From JALHUB01 sp963719465 (lineage in GTDB: Bacteria > Chloroflexota > Dehalococcoidia > DSTF01 > JALHUB01), in contig OY970386.1 in the NCBI GenBank assembly GCA_963719465.1, positions 2,170,001 to 2,234,000 of the forward strand: a stretch of DNA of 64,000 nt, given 5' to 3'. Below the pieces are notes generated by a model, which saw only the letters and a list, made by a program, of their open reading frames with translations, was not told the origin of the DNA and ran no database searches. This document shows, piece after piece, positions 24,704-34,090 of the stretch. The position numbers and the translations under genes are program-made. Positions within the stretch are counted from its first letter, which is position 1, and each line of letters starts with the position of its first letter.

Positions 24704-25999
24704 ATGATGTTGCTATCTAGACTGCAGAAGACGATAGGGCGATCAGACTCGCAGATCCTTCCGATGGCCGCGCTGGTGATAATCGTCCTCTTCGCCTCCG
24801 TCGGCCTAGCCGTCGACGTCGGCAGATGCTTCGTCGCCAAAGCGGAGCTCGTCAGGGCCGTGGACGCCGCCGCCCTCGCCGGCACGCTCGAGCTGTCCGG
24901 GAACCCCGCCCAGATGCAGACGCAGGTGAACGCCCAGGTCGCCGCCTACATGGCGCAGAACCAGCCCGACGCCGCGTACAACACGACGATCTCGCAGGCC
25001 GACAAGCAGGTTCAGATCAGCGCCACTCTTGCCGTCAAGACCATATTCCTGCAAGTTCTGGGCATCGGCACGGTCAACGTCGCCGCCAACGCCACCGCCG
25101 GCTACGGCGTCCTCGCCGTGGACACGGTCTTGGTCATCGACGCGACGGGCTCAATGGGCGTCGACTCCAACGGCCAAAACTGTGTCGGCCACTCAGGCTG
25201 CCCGATCGACGAGGCCAAGAACGCCGCGAAGAGCTTCACCGATACATTGCTCACCGGCACTGCCTCCTCGGACACGCTCGTCGGCGAGACGCCCTTCCGA
25301 GGCTGCTTCAATCTGCCTAATCTCTTCTCCTTCTGTGTGCCCCTCAGCACGATGTCTCAGTCGCTTTCCAACAGCAAGACCACAATAGAGAACACAATCA
25401 GTTCGATCAGTTCCGTCGGTGGGTCCGGTACGAATATTTGCAACGGCATCAACCAGGCGGACCAGATCCTTTACGGCGCCAATCATCACACCGTCAGCAA
25501 CACCATGCGAATCGTCGTCCTGCTCTCCGACGGCGACAACGTCTACAACAACGTCGCGAACGGCGTTCCAACACCCACCGGCAATCACACCCCTACGCCC
25601 ATCGCAGGCTACCAGTTGCCGTCGGCTTGCCGGCCGCCTACCCCCAACGTATCCGACCAGTATGTTGACACGCAGTGCCGTTCCGCACAGACGAAGGAGC
25701 GCGCGCTGGACACAGATACGATCAACCTCGTGAACACGCTGAAAGCGCAGGGCGTCGAGTTCTACGTCATCGGCTTCGGCGTTTGCGGATCGAACGATGG
25801 GACGATAAGTAGCAGTTCGTATTGCGCCAACATCGGCAACGGCGACACCGACAACACCGCCGACAGGCGCCTTCTCAAGTGCATCGCCTCCTCGACCAGC
25901 GGCTCCAACGACCACTACTTCGAGACCACAGACGCATCACAGTTGCCCAACATCTTCCAGCAGATCGCCCGCCTCATCGGCTTCCGGCTCATCAAGTAG
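24704..25999 (+). CDS. TadG-like protein with VWA domain
   Basis: 431 residues, ATG with GAGGTG upstream. The N-terminal helix MAALVIIVLFASVGLAVDVG is followed by the TadG N-terminal region AELVRAVDAAALAGTLEL. A von Willebrand A domain begins near residue 140 with MIDAS motif VLVIDATGSMG and has VVLLSDGDNVYNN later. Cysteines are frequent in the VWA domain. The pseudopilin Glu+5 is absent (SDSQILPMAA), so it is probably membrane-anchored and not processed. It works in Tad pilus anchoring or adhesion. Confidence 0.88.
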   Translation: MMLLSRLQKTIGRSDSQILPMAALVIIVLFASVGLAVDVGRCFVAKAELVRAVDAAALAGTLELSGNPAQMQTQVNAQVAAYMAQNQPDAAYNTTISQADKQVQISATLAVKTIFLQVLGIGTVNVAANATAGYGVLAVDTVLVIDATGSMGVDSNGQNCVGHSGCPIDEAKNAAKSFTDTLLTGTASSDTLVGETPFRGCFNLPNLFSFCVPLSTMSQSLSNSKTTIENTISSISSVGGSGTNICNGINQADQILYGANHHTVSNTMRIVVLLSDGDNVYNNVANGVPTPTGNHTPTPIAGYQLPSACRPPTPNVSDQYVDTQCRSAQTKERALDTDTINLVNTLKAQGVEFYVIGFGVCGSNDGTISSSSYCANIGNGDTDNTADRRLLKCIASSTSGSNDHYFETTDASQLPNIFQQIARLIGFRLIK

Positions 26000-26021
26000 C
26001 GGAGGTGCAGGGGATCAGCTC

Positions 26022-26540
26022 ATGGAGCGCAAAACCATCCTTCGAACCTTTCTCCGGGGACTCGCCTGGCCGGTCAAGTGCGACCAGGGGCAGGCCCTCG
26101 TAGAGTTCGCTCTCGTCTGCGTCGTCTTCTTGACCCTCGTCTTCGGCATCATCGATAGCGCCCGCCTCCTTCAGTCCTGGGTGACCGTCCAGTACGCCGC
26201 CCGCGAAGGCGCTCGCTACGCCCTCACCGGCCGCAGCGACTGCGCGGGCTACGCCGACAACCGCATCGGCTGCATCACCAACACCGCGAAGAGCGCCGCC
26301 ACCGGCCTCTACGGCGCCCCCGGCAGCGTCACCGTCAAGGTCCGCAGCTGGGCCTACCCCAACTACGCCAACCCCGCCACAGAGAACTCTGCTGGCAACG
26401 CCTGCGACTCCGTCGAGGTGGAGGTCGACTACGATCACCACCTTATGACGCCCATCATCGCCTCCATCGTCAGCCACGTCTCACTGGTCGGAAGGGAGCG
26501 CGTGCTAAACGAGCCGTTCGGCCCCTGCGGCGGCGGCTGA
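26022..26540 (+). CDS. TadE/TadF-like pseudopilin
   Basis: 172 residues, 22 bases after the TadG-like gene. The leader is basic, the processing pattern is G|QALVEF with Glu+5, and the hydrophobic helix FALVCVVFLTLVFGIIDSAR leads to QYAAREGARYA, the usual TadE domain consensus. Four cysteines occur in the outer part. It is a minor pseudopilin of the Tad system. A gap of 190 bases follows before cpaB, so it may end the first transcript. Confidence 0.88.
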   Translation: MERKTILRTFLRGLAWPVKCDQGQALVEFALVCVVFLTLVFGIIDSARLLQSWVTVQYAAREGARYALTGRSDCAGYADNRIGCITNTAKSAATGLYGAPGSVTVKVRSWAYPNYANPATENSAGNACDSVEVEVDYDHHLMTPIIASIVSHVSLVGRERVLNEPFGPCGGG

Positions 26541-26729
26541 CCGGCTCGAAACGCTCGCCCTCCGCGATATGCGTGATGCCTTCCCAAACCTCGTTAGACC
26601 CCTCGCTGGGGTTCAAGAGATACGTTCAATCAGCCGATACTCTTAAGGGTGAGACGCCCGCAAAACAGATGAGCATCCAGTTCAGCCACTTCCGTGGCCG
26701 GACGTTTACGTGAAACTGGAGGTAGCCCC
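26541..26729 (+). promoter_or_regulatory. Regulatory region upstream of cpaB
   Basis: No gene. CCCC/GGGG pairing lies near 26600-26612, and the element GCCGATACT-N6-GGTGA at 26633-26652, which is shared with the sigma factor upstream region. It may mark the start of the second Tad transcript (cpaB to tadC). Confidence 0.45.
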
Positions 26730-27560
26730 ATGGCTGGAGCAGGAGCCCCCGGGCCAGCAAGCAGAGTTAATCGTCGTTACCTGCTGTTTACAATCGTGTT
26801 CGCCGCTCTGAGCGCGATTCTCGTCTACGCCGCCGTCTCTCGCGGCGGAGCCAGCGCCAAACAACCCGAGTCGACAACGGAGACCGGCCCTATGGTCGTC
26901 GCAAAGGTCGACATACCGGCCCGCACCCAGATCGTCGCCGACATGCTCGAAGTAAAGGACGTGCCGGTGGACCTCAGACCCGCTGCCGCCGTACAAGACA
27001 TCAGCGATGCCGAGGGCAAGGTGACACGCTACCCGATAAGCGCCGACGAAGAGGTCACCACCGACAAGATCGTCTCCCTGTCCGGGAACGAGACAACCGA
27101 CTCGCTCGCATTCGTCGTTCCCAAGGGCATGCGCGCCATCTCCATCCAGGCCGACCAGGTTATCAGCGCCGGCGGACTCGTCCTGCCCGGTGACTACGTT
27201 GACATAATGGCGGTCTTGAACGGCACGAAGTCCGATGGCAGCGTCATCCAGAACTACGTCGCGAAGACGATATTGCAAAACGTCCAGGTGCTCGCCGTTG
27301 CCCAGAAGGTCGCCAGCGTCGCCGATGCCGCTGACAGCAGCTCGGCCTCCGGCGACTCCAACAGCTCCAGCGGCTCTTCGGCTAAGCCGAATCCAAATGC
27401 GACAACGCTGACGATCCTGACGACGCCCGCCCAGGCAGAGTTGCTCTTCCTGGCGGAATCCAACGGCACCTTGCGGGCCGTAGTCCGCGGCTTCGGCGAT
27501 GCCGATACGCCGGACCTTCCTCCTATCTACCAGAAGGACCTTGTGCCGACGGCGCAATAG
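26730..27560 (+). CDS. cpaB: Flp pilus assembly protein CpaB (RcpC)
   Basis: 276 residues from the ATG at 26730 with GGAGGT upstream. One N-terminal membrane helix (RYLLFTIVFAALSAILVYAA) is followed by a SAF-like domain (VVAKVDIPARTQIVADMLEV, the usual start of CpaB) and the RcpC core (AFVVPKGMRAISIQ, then VLPGDYVDIMAVL). A Ser-rich linker (residues about 207-226) precedes the last strand region TLLTTPAQAELL-type end. It helps assemble the pilus at the envelope. No secretin partner (RcpA/CpaC) is present, as expected for a monoderm. Confidence 0.92.
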   Translation: MAGAGAPGPASRVNRRYLLFTIVFAALSAILVYAAVSRGGASAKQPESTTETGPMVVAKVDIPARTQIVADMLEVKDVPVDLRPAAAVQDISDAEGKVTRYPISADEEVTTDKIVSLSGNETTDSLAFVVPKGMRAISIQADQVISAGGLVLPGDYVDIMAVLNGTKSDGSVIQNYVAKTILQNVQVLAVAQKVASVADAADSSSASGDSNSSSGSSAKPNPNATTLTILTTPAQAELLFLAESNGTLRAVVRGFGDADTPDLPPIYQKDLVPTAQ

Positions 27561-27603
27561 GACCGCTTAGCGAACTTCGCAGCAATCAGAAACAAGGAAG
27601 TCG

Positions 27604-28791
27604 ATGGCAAGAACCCCCGAAGCCGTAATAATCGACCCCGATCTCAGCGCTCGCGCGGACTTGAAGCGCGCCCTGACGCTTGCCCACTTCACCGTCTCCG
27701 GCGAGGCCGGCCACGGCATCGAGGCGGTCACGGTGGCCACGGAGAACGTTCCCGACGTATTCATCGTTAGCGTCGAAGAACCCGTTGCCCGCGCCCTCCA
27801 GACCATCCAGTCCCTCGGCGATGCCCTGCCCGACATCCCGACCATCGTCTACTCCACCCTCGCCGACGCCGCTTCCGTCCGCCGCGCCATGGTCGCCGGC
27901 GCCCGCGACTATCTCATCAAGCCCGTCAAGCCGGAAGACCTCACAAGGGCGATCTACGGCGTCATGGAGCAGGAAGAGCGACGCCGAATGCGCGCCACCG
28001 GCGACCGGCAGGAGACGGCCGCCAGAGGCACGGTCATAACCGTGTTCGGCGCCAAGGGCGGCATCGGCAAGACCACCATCTCCACCAACCTGGCCACGGC
28101 GCTCGTGCGCTCGACCAACAGCACCGTCGTTCTCGTGGACATGGACACGCGTTTCGGCGACGTGGCGATCATGATGGACGTCGCCGTCGAGCAGAGCATC
28201 GCCGATCTCGCCCGCCGCGTCGACGAAATGAACCGCGACACTGTCCGCGACTACCTGGTTCACCACCATAGCGGCGTCATGATCCTGCCCGCGCCCCTCC
28301 ACCCGACCGAGTGGCGCAACGTCACGCCGCAGCAGATTACCAAGATCGTCGACCTGCTCGCCCAGTCGCACGACTACGTCATCATCGACACGCCGGGCAC
28401 GTTCAACGAGATCGTCGCCGCCACCCTCGAGGCGGCAAGCATTATCCTGCTCGTCACCAGCATGGACATCGCCAGCATCAAGGACACCGCCCTCGCCCTG
28501 GAGATGCTCCAGAGCGCGGCCGTCTCCGAAGACAAGGTCAAACTGATGATCGACCACTCGACCGCCGCCAACACGCTGCGCGAGGACGACGTGGAACGCG
28601 TCCTGGAATACAAGGTCTTCTGGCATATTCCGCACGACCTCAACGTCGCCACCAGCACGCAGCTCGGCCAGCCGGTCGTAATCACCAAGCCGTACGCCCG
28701 CGTCTCGCGAAGCATCTCCGAGCTCGCCGCCGCCCTCAGCGGTACCGTCTCAGAGAAGAAGGGCTTCCTGGAAAGGTTCCTCGGACGGTGA
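27604..28791 (+). CDS. cpaE: CpaE/TadZ: receiver-like domain plus ParA/MinD-type ATPase
   Basis: 395 residues. An N-terminal response-regulator-like fold (residues 1-125) keeps the beta-4/5 signature (IVYSTLADAASVRRAMVAGARDYLIKPV, given in part) but the phospho-acceptor place reads VPDVFIVSVEEP, with no Asp, so it is probably not phosphorylated. The ATPase domain has the deviant Walker A GAKGGIGKTTIS near residue 145 and VVLVDMDTRFGD. TadZ places the pilus machine in the cell. The gene sits 43 bases after cpaB and 38 before cpaF. Confidence 0.92.
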   Translation: MARTPEAVIIDPDLSARADLKRALTLAHFTVSGEAGHGIEAVTVATENVPDVFIVSVEEPVARALQTIQSLGDALPDIPTIVYSTLADAASVRRAMVAGARDYLIKPVKPEDLTRAIYGVMEQEERRRMRATGDRQETAARGTVITVFGAKGGIGKTTISTNLATALVRSTNSTVVLVDMDTRFGDVAIMMDVAVEQSIADLARRVDEMNRDTVRDYLVHHHSGVMILPAPLHPTEWRNVTPQQITKIVDLLAQSHDYVIIDTPGTFNEIVAATLEAASIILLVTSMDIASIKDTALALEMLQSAAVSEDKVKLMIDHSTAANTLREDDVERVLEYKVFWHIPHDLNVATSTQLGQPVVITKPYARVSRSISELAAALSGTVSEKKGFLERFLGR

Positions 28792-28829
28792 GATGAGGGA
28801 GTCGCACATCACAGGGAGCGAATGAGACG

Positions 28830-30191
28830 ATGACCCAATTTCAATGGCAGCCCCGAAGAACAGGCCTCGACGGCGCCGAAAGCGGCTTCCGAAGGCCGTC
28901 CCTCTCTTCCAGCCTTCTCCAAACGAGCGAGGCGCTCACCGAGCTCAAGTACAAGCTCCACCAGCGGCTCATCGAAGAGCTGGACCCGTCCAAGCTCGAC
29001 GGCCTCGACCCGATCAAGGCCCGTGAAGCCGTAGAGACCGCCGCCCGCACGCTCATAGCCCAGGAGATGCCGGGCATCGTGGGCGTGACCCGCGACGAAC
29101 TCGTGTCCGCGGTCGCCGATGAAGTGCTCGGCCTCGGCCCGATCGAGCCGATGGTCCGCGACAAGTCAATCTCGGAAATCATGGTCAACGCGCCCGACAC
29201 GATCTTCTATGAGAAAGAGGGAAGGCTGTACCTCAGCCCCATCCGCTTCCGCGACGCCAACCACATCCAGCGCATAGCCGAGCGTATTATCGCGCCGCTC
29301 GGCCGCCGCGTCGACGAATCGTCGCCCATGGTCGACGCCCGCTTGTCTGATGGCTCTCGTGTTAACATAATCATTCCGCCCGTCGCGCCGAAGAGCCCGA
29401 CCATCACCATTCGAAAGTTCCGCGAAGACAAGATGAAGGTCGAAGACCTCATCGCCACCGGCACCCTGGTGCAAGAGCTGGCGGAGTTCCTTCAGGCCTG
29501 CATCCAGGTGAAGCTGAACATCGTCATATCCGGCGGCACCGGCACCGGCAAGACGACCCTCTTGAACGCGCTCTCCGCCTTCATTCCCGAGACAGAGCGC
29601 ATCATCACCGTCGAAGACCCGACGGAGCTGCGGCTGCAGCAGGGCCACGTGGTCAGCCTGGAGGCGCGTCCACCCAGCCTGGAAGGCAAAGGCGAGGTGA
29701 CCCAGCGCGACCTCGTTCGCAACTGCCTGCGTATGCGCCCCGACCGCATCATCGTCGGCGAGGTCCGCGGGCCGGAAGCCTTCGACATGATGCAGGCCAT
29801 GAACACCGGTCACGAAGGCTCTCTCACCACAGTCCACTCCAACTCGCCGCGCGACGCTCTCGCCCGAATCGAGAACATGATCCTTATGGCCGGACTGGAG
29901 CTGCCAATGCGCGCCATCCGCGAACAGCTTTCCTCGGCCGTGCACCTCGTGATCCAGATCAGCCGCCTGCTGGACGGCACGCGCAAGATAACCTGCGTCG
30001 CCGAGATAACCGGCATGGAGGGCCAGGTCATAACGATGCAAGATCTCTTCCGCTTCGAGCAGAAGGGCATCGACAGCGAGGGCCGCGTCGTCGGCGAATT
30101 CCGCTTTACGGGAATCCATCCGCAGTTCTCTGAAAAGTTCAAGCTGGCCGGCATCCAGTTGCCGCAAGACATCTTCGGTGCGGCTTGGTGA
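28830..30191 (+). CDS. cpaF: Tad pilus secretion ATPase CpaF/TadA
   Basis: 453 residues. The N-terminal helical domain (SLLQTSEALTELKYKLHQ) is followed by the VirB11-like ATPase core: LGLGPIEPMVRD, SEIMVNAPD, Walker A ISGGTGTGKTTLLNAL near residue 236, Asp box TERIITVEDPTELRL, and the Walker B/His box MRPDRIIVGEVRGPEAFDMM with NTGHEGSLTTVHSNSP. It powers pilin extension. All catalytic motifs are intact and the length is typical. Confidence 0.96.
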   Translation: MTQFQWQPRRTGLDGAESGFRRPSLSSSLLQTSEALTELKYKLHQRLIEELDPSKLDGLDPIKAREAVETAARTLIAQEMPGIVGVTRDELVSAVADEVLGLGPIEPMVRDKSISEIMVNAPDTIFYEKEGRLYLSPIRFRDANHIQRIAERIIAPLGRRVDESSPMVDARLSDGSRVNIIIPPVAPKSPTITIRKFREDKMKVEDLIATGTLVQELAEFLQACIQVKLNIVISGGTGTGKTTLLNALSAFIPETERIITVEDPTELRLQQGHVVSLEARPPSLEGKGEVTQRDLVRNCLRMRPDRIIVGEVRGPEAFDMMQAMNTGHEGSLTTVHSNSPRDALARIENMILMAGLELPMRAIREQLSSAVHLVIQISRLLDGTRKITCVAEITGMEGQVITMQDLFRFEQKGIDSEGRVVGEFRFTGIHPQFSEKFKLAGIQLPQDIFGAAW

Positions 30192-30195
30192 TCGA

Positions 30196-31194
30196 ATGGA
30201 TCCTGTAGCGCTTGCGGCTGCTCTCTGCGTCATGGTCACGGTTGGCATGTTGCTCGTCATCGCCTACGCCTTCTCCGGCGCGGGCCACAAGCGCGTCCTT
30301 GTGAACAGGCTCGAGCACGTCGTGCATCATCTGCCGACGAACGGGGTCTTGGAGGACGTCTCCGCCCTCAAACAATCGCGCATGGGGCTCTTCCCCTACC
30401 TGAGCGGCTTACTTGCCAGCGGCGAATGGGCCAAGGGCGTGACGCAGGAAATCGAGCGCGCCGACCTTAAGCTGCGCGTCGGCGAGTATCTAGCGATGCG
30501 AGTGGCCTGCGCTCTGGGTCTCTTCGCCGTTGCCATGCTCGTGGCGCACGGCGGCCTCGTCGGTTTGGTCGCGGGCGTCATCGCTGGATTGGTTGGTTAC
30601 ATGCTTCCCAAGCTGTACATCAAGCGGCGTCTCAAGAAGCGCATGATCAAATTCGATGAACAGCTCGTCGAAGCATTGAGCATGATAGCCAACGCCCTGC
30701 GCTCCGGCTTCGGCCTCCTCCAGGCGATGGACATGGCGGCCGACCATCTCAAAGACCCCCTGGCTATCGAGTTCAGACGCACCGTGAACGACATTAACGT
30801 CGGCGCCAGCTTCGAAGATGCCTTAGGTGCCCTGAACCAGCGCATGGCGAGCAACGACCTCGATATGGTCGTTACGGCTGTCCTCATACAGCGCGCGGTC
30901 GGCGGCAACCTGTCGGAGATCCTCGACACCGTCGCTCACACCATGCGCGAGAGAGTCCGGATCAAAGGCGAGCTGCGAACCCTGACCGCCTCGCAGAAGA
31001 TGTCCGGCTACGTTGTCGGCGGCCTGCCGATCGCCATTATCGGCCTGCTCCTCGTCATGGGGCAGATGACCGGCAACGTCTACATCGCGACGTTGTTTAC
31101 CTCGAACCCCGGTCGCGTCGCGTTGCTTGCCGCCGCGATGCTGGAGGGCATGGGAATAATGATCATTCGTAAGATACTGGACATCGAAGTATAG
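30196..31194 (+). CDS. tadB: Tad platform protein TadB
   Basis: 332 residues from the ATG at 30196; a GTG at 30178 overlapping cpaF is an alternative, and neither has a strong ribosome binding site. There are two to three helices at the N-terminus, then the GspF-like domain (QLVEALSMIANALRSGFGLLQA, in part, with the usual ALRSG), then two C-terminal helices. TadB and TadC form the inner-membrane platform. It is followed by tadC 17 bases later. Confidence 0.92.
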   Translation: MDPVALAAALCVMVTVGMLLVIAYAFSGAGHKRVLVNRLEHVVHHLPTNGVLEDVSALKQSRMGLFPYLSGLLASGEWAKGVTQEIERADLKLRVGEYLAMRVACALGLFAVAMLVAHGGLVGLVAGVIAGLVGYMLPKLYIKRRLKKRMIKFDEQLVEALSMIANALRSGFGLLQAMDMAADHLKDPLAIEFRRTVNDINVGASFEDALGALNQRMASNDLDMVVTAVLIQRAVGGNLSEILDTVAHTMRERVRIKGELRTLTASQKMSGYVVGGLPIAIIGLLLVMGQMTGNVYIATLFTSNPGRVALLAAAMLEGMGIMIIRKILDIEV

Positions 31195-31211
31195 GGGAGG
31201 AGGGACAAAAG

Positions 31212-32126
31212 ATGGCGTTCTTCGCCGCCGGCTCAGTATTTCTCACCATTCTACTCTTCGCCCTCGCATTCCGCCAGAGTCCGAAATCGAACGCGGTGCG
31301 GGCGCGTGTCGCCACGCTGGCCACCTCTCGCTCCTTCGAGAGGCCTGGGAGCGTGCCTTCCTTTGGCGACCGCGTTCTCGGCCCGTTCGTCGACGCCCTC
31401 ACCGGCAAGGCGGTCGCCGTCCTGCCGAGCGGCCTGCTGGACCGGCTGAAGATGCGCCTCGTCCGCGCTGGCCAGCCCGTCGCGGTCGAGGGCTTCATCA
31501 TGATCTCGTTTGCCGCCGCCGCTACCCTGGGAGGGCTCGGCCTTCTCCTCGGCGTGGCTGCGGGAGGAAGCGTGAGCCCCAAGATACTCGCCCTGGCCGT
31601 CATCATGGCCGGCGTCGGTGTTTACCTCCCGACCATGTGGCTGTCGAACCGTCTTCGCCACCGGCAGGCCACCGTCATCAAAAGCCTGCCCGACAGCTTC
31701 GATATGATTACCACCTGCGTCGAGGCCGGCCTCGGCCTCGATGCCGCGCTCGCCCGCGTCGCCGAAAAGGTCAAGGGCCCCTTCTCCGAGGACCTGTCCG
31801 ATACCCTGCGCGAGATCAGCATGGGCCGCAACCGCGCTGAAGCGTTGCGTGATCTCGCCGACCGCAGCGGCGTCAGCGACCTCAGTCTCTTTGTCAACGC
31901 CATAATCCAGGCCGAGCAGATGGGCACCAGCATCGGCCAGGTGCTGCGCGTTCAATCGGACCAGATGCGCGTTCGCCGCCGCCAGCGAGCCGAGGAAAAG
32001 GCCAACCAGGCGCCGGTGAAGATGGTCTTCCCGCTTGTCATGTGCATTCTTCCCGCTTTGTTCGTGGTCATAATGGGTCCCGCGGCTATCCAGCTCTACC
32101 AGACCATGTCGAGCAGCGGCGTGTGA
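31212..32126 (+). CDS. tadC: Tad platform protein TadC
   Basis: 304 residues, ATG with GGGGAGGAGGG upstream. The layout is an N-terminal helix, a central helix pair (VGVYLPTMWLSNRL after it), a GspF-like cytoplasmic domain (SLPDSFDMITTCVEAGLGLD, RNRAEALRDLADRSG-type motif, QAEQMGTSIGQVL) and a C-terminal helix pair. It partners TadB. Its stop overlaps the start of the DUF192 gene by four bases, so that gene is in the same transcript. Confidence 0.92.
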   Translation: MAFFAAGSVFLTILLFALAFRQSPKSNAVRARVATLATSRSFERPGSVPSFGDRVLGPFVDALTGKAVAVLPSGLLDRLKMRLVRAGQPVAVEGFIMISFAAAATLGGLGLLLGVAAGGSVSPKILALAVIMAGVGVYLPTMWLSNRLRHRQATVIKSLPDSFDMITTCVEAGLGLDAALARVAEKVKGPFSEDLSDTLREISMGRNRAEALRDLADRSGVSDLSLFVNAIIQAEQMGTSIGQVLRVQSDQMRVRRRQRAEEKANQAPVKMVFPLVMCILPALFVVIMGPAAIQLYQTMSSSGV

Positions 32127-32470
32127 GAATACAGAACACCACCCGCCAGACCGAAGTGGCCGACCGCGCTGTCCTGGCGAACAACCCCTGGAAGCGCCTC
32201 ATCGGCCTGCTTAACCGCTCCCACCTCGACCCGGGCGAAGGCCTTGTCCTCCTGCCCGGCGGCGCCATCCATATGTTCTTCATGCGCATGTCCATCAACG
32301 TCATCTTCGTCGACAGGGATGGCCTGGTGCTGAAGACCGCCGCCAACGTCAAGCCCTGGCGCGTCGTCCTCGCGCCGGGCCACTCCCGCTACACCGTCGA
32401 GCTCCCCGTCGGCGCCATCGAGCGCTCCGCCACCGTCCGCGGCGACGTTCTCGACCTCAGCGCCGCCTAG
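32123..32470 (+). CDS. DUF192 family protein
   Basis: 115 residues from the GTG at 32123, which overlaps the tadC stop codon and keeps coupling; the longer open frame upstream is only tadC out of frame. Conserved DUF192 blocks are WKRLIGLLNRSHLDPGEGL, IHMFFMRMSINVIFVD and VLELPVGAI-like VELPVGAIERSA. The family is small and beta-rich, with no established function. The link to the Tad genes may be only transcriptional. Confidence 0.85.
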   Translation: MRIQNTTRQTEVADRAVLANNPWKRLIGLLNRSHLDPGEGLVLLPGGAIHMFFMRMSINVIFVDRDGLVLKTAANVKPWRVVLAPGHSRYTVELPVGAIERSATVRGDVLDLSAA

Positions 32471-32765
32471 CGGCCCCTCCCCAACGTAGCAGCCACGCTC
32501 CGACGCATGCCGCGTTCGACGTCGTAGATCCGTCTGCCCGCGCTCGCGGTGGCCTCGCCCTTCGGGCTCGGCCCTCCCCCAGCGCAAGCAACGCCTTCTT
32601 CGCATCTCGTGTGGTTCAAGGAAAGGACCGTCTGCCCGCGCTCGCGGTGGCCTCGCCCTTCGGGCTCGGCCCTCCCCGAAGTTTCCCGAAGTCCTGCCCG
32701 TTAACCTTTCCCCTCCCTCTCGCGTTATTCTCCGTAAGAACTGTTCCCCCGCCTGGAGGCTTACG
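32471..32765. other. Intergenic region with a duplicated segment
   Basis: No gene is seen. It holds a 50-bp exact direct repeat (described separately). A GGAGG sequence lies just before the ATG at 32766. Confidence 0.4.
32530..32677. repeat. 50-bp direct repeat, two copies 98 bases apart
   Basis: Copies at 32530-32579 and 32628-32677 are identical over 50 bases, beginning CCGTCTGCCCGCGCTCGCGG. Each contains a CGCCC/GGGCG-type hairpin (CGCCCTTCGGGC). Confidence 0.85.
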
Positions 32766-34052
32766 ATGAGACTCCTGCGACTCCTGCCGCTGCTGCTCCT
32801 GCCCGCCCTCTTCCTCGGCGACACCTGCGTCACCAAGGTCGACCAGCAAGGCCCATCCGGCCCCTGGCTCGTTGAAGTCACGAACACCGGCCCCGAGATC
32901 GAGCGGCTCGTGTCGGTAACAGGATTGGTACTGGACGCTAACGGCAGCGTCGTCCTGCCTCTGTACTTCAACGACGGGTGTCCATATGTTCTGTCGCCGG
33001 GGGAAAAGGGCTATTTCGCCTCACCGTATGCGTTCGATTTCGCGAGATACCGGCCTAACGCTGTTCAGCCGTTTCATCTTTCCTCCCTGAGTGTCTCAGC
33101 TCAACCGCCCGATAGTCCGGCTGTTACCGGTGTTTCCTTCCGGGTGCGCCAGAGATTCCCAGAGCACAACGCCATACTCGTCGAAGCCACGAATAACTCG
33201 TCGAACACCTACGGCTTGGTACCCTGCGCCGTGAACTTCGACCGCACCGGAAAGGCCCGTGACGTGGCCTCGCCTTCCGCCTTCTTGGGCACCGTGTTCA
33301 GGCCTGGCGACGTCATAACCTTCCCCGTTCACTTCAACTCACCCGTCGACGGGACGTTCCAGTTCTCAGCCCCGTCGGTTGGGACGGAGTTCGACACGGT
33401 TTTAACGTCTGTTCCCTTCGACTACTCGACCAGGGTTGTGGAAACCGACAAGGGCCGCGAACTTGAGGTTGTTGGAGAGATAACGAACACTTCAGCCGTC
33501 GACTTGGGGTACGTCTGGTACGAGGCCTACCTTGACAGCTCACCTACCGTGCGAACATCGAATCTCGTCGGTAGCTCGTCGCTGGATCAGCCATTCAGCG
33601 GCAGCGGTGTCTTTCCCGCCGGCCGTAAGGCGCTGGTCTCGTTCACTCTGCCCCTCGACGAACATGATTCGGACGTGGTGAAAATAACGGGGGTCGTCGG
33701 CAAGACTGCACCATCCCCGTCCGCGCCGCGTTACACTTTCGTGCCGCCGCCCGTCACCAACATCGCCAGCGAAACCACCGGCTCGGACACCGTCAAGATA
33801 TCGGCCACGCTCTCCAACCCACGTGACGACGGTCTGAACATCAGTTCCGTGTGCTTCTACGCCCGCGACGCGGCTGGCAGGCTGATCGGCGGTCAGTGCG
33901 GCGCCTCTGGCGTTTCCTGGATTGAGCCCCATGGGTCAGTTGCGGTATCGAAGGAGGTTACCCTGATAGGGGCAGGGAAAGCCATATCCGTCGATGTCGT
34001 CGCCTACGGCGACGCCGGGCCAAAGCCGCACGAGATCGTTCCCCCAACATAG
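32766..34052 (+). CDS. Exported beta-rich protein of unknown function
   Basis: 428 residues. The signal peptide is leucine-rich (MRLLRLLPLLLLPALFLG). The remainder appears to be three or four beta-sandwich modules of about 100 residues, each with a strand pattern like VEVTNTGPEIERLVSVTGLV, EVVGEITNTSAVDLGYVWYE or VKISATLSNPRDDGLNISSV. This resembles FxLYD/CARDB-type domains. There is no catalytic motif and no C-terminal anchor. I do not recognise a specific family. Confidence 0.75.
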   Translation: MRLLRLLPLLLLPALFLGDTCVTKVDQQGPSGPWLVEVTNTGPEIERLVSVTGLVLDANGSVVLPLYFNDGCPYVLSPGEKGYFASPYAFDFARYRPNAVQPFHLSSLSVSAQPPDSPAVTGVSFRVRQRFPEHNAILVEATNNSSNTYGLVPCAVNFDRTGKARDVASPSAFLGTVFRPGDVITFPVHFNSPVDGTFQFSAPSVGTEFDTVLTSVPFDYSTRVVETDKGRELEVVGEITNTSAVDLGYVWYEAYLDSSPTVRTSNLVGSSSLDQPFSGSGVFPAGRKALVSFTLPLDEHDSDVVKITGVVGKTAPSPSAPRYTFVPPPVTNIASETTGSDTVKISATLSNPRDDGLNISSVCFYARDAAGRLIGGQCGASGVSWIEPHGSVAVSKEVTLIGAGKAISVDVVAYGDAGPKPHEIVPPT

Positions 34053-34090
34053 CCCTGGCCCGGGTCGACCACGAAAGTTGCGAGGGTTTC

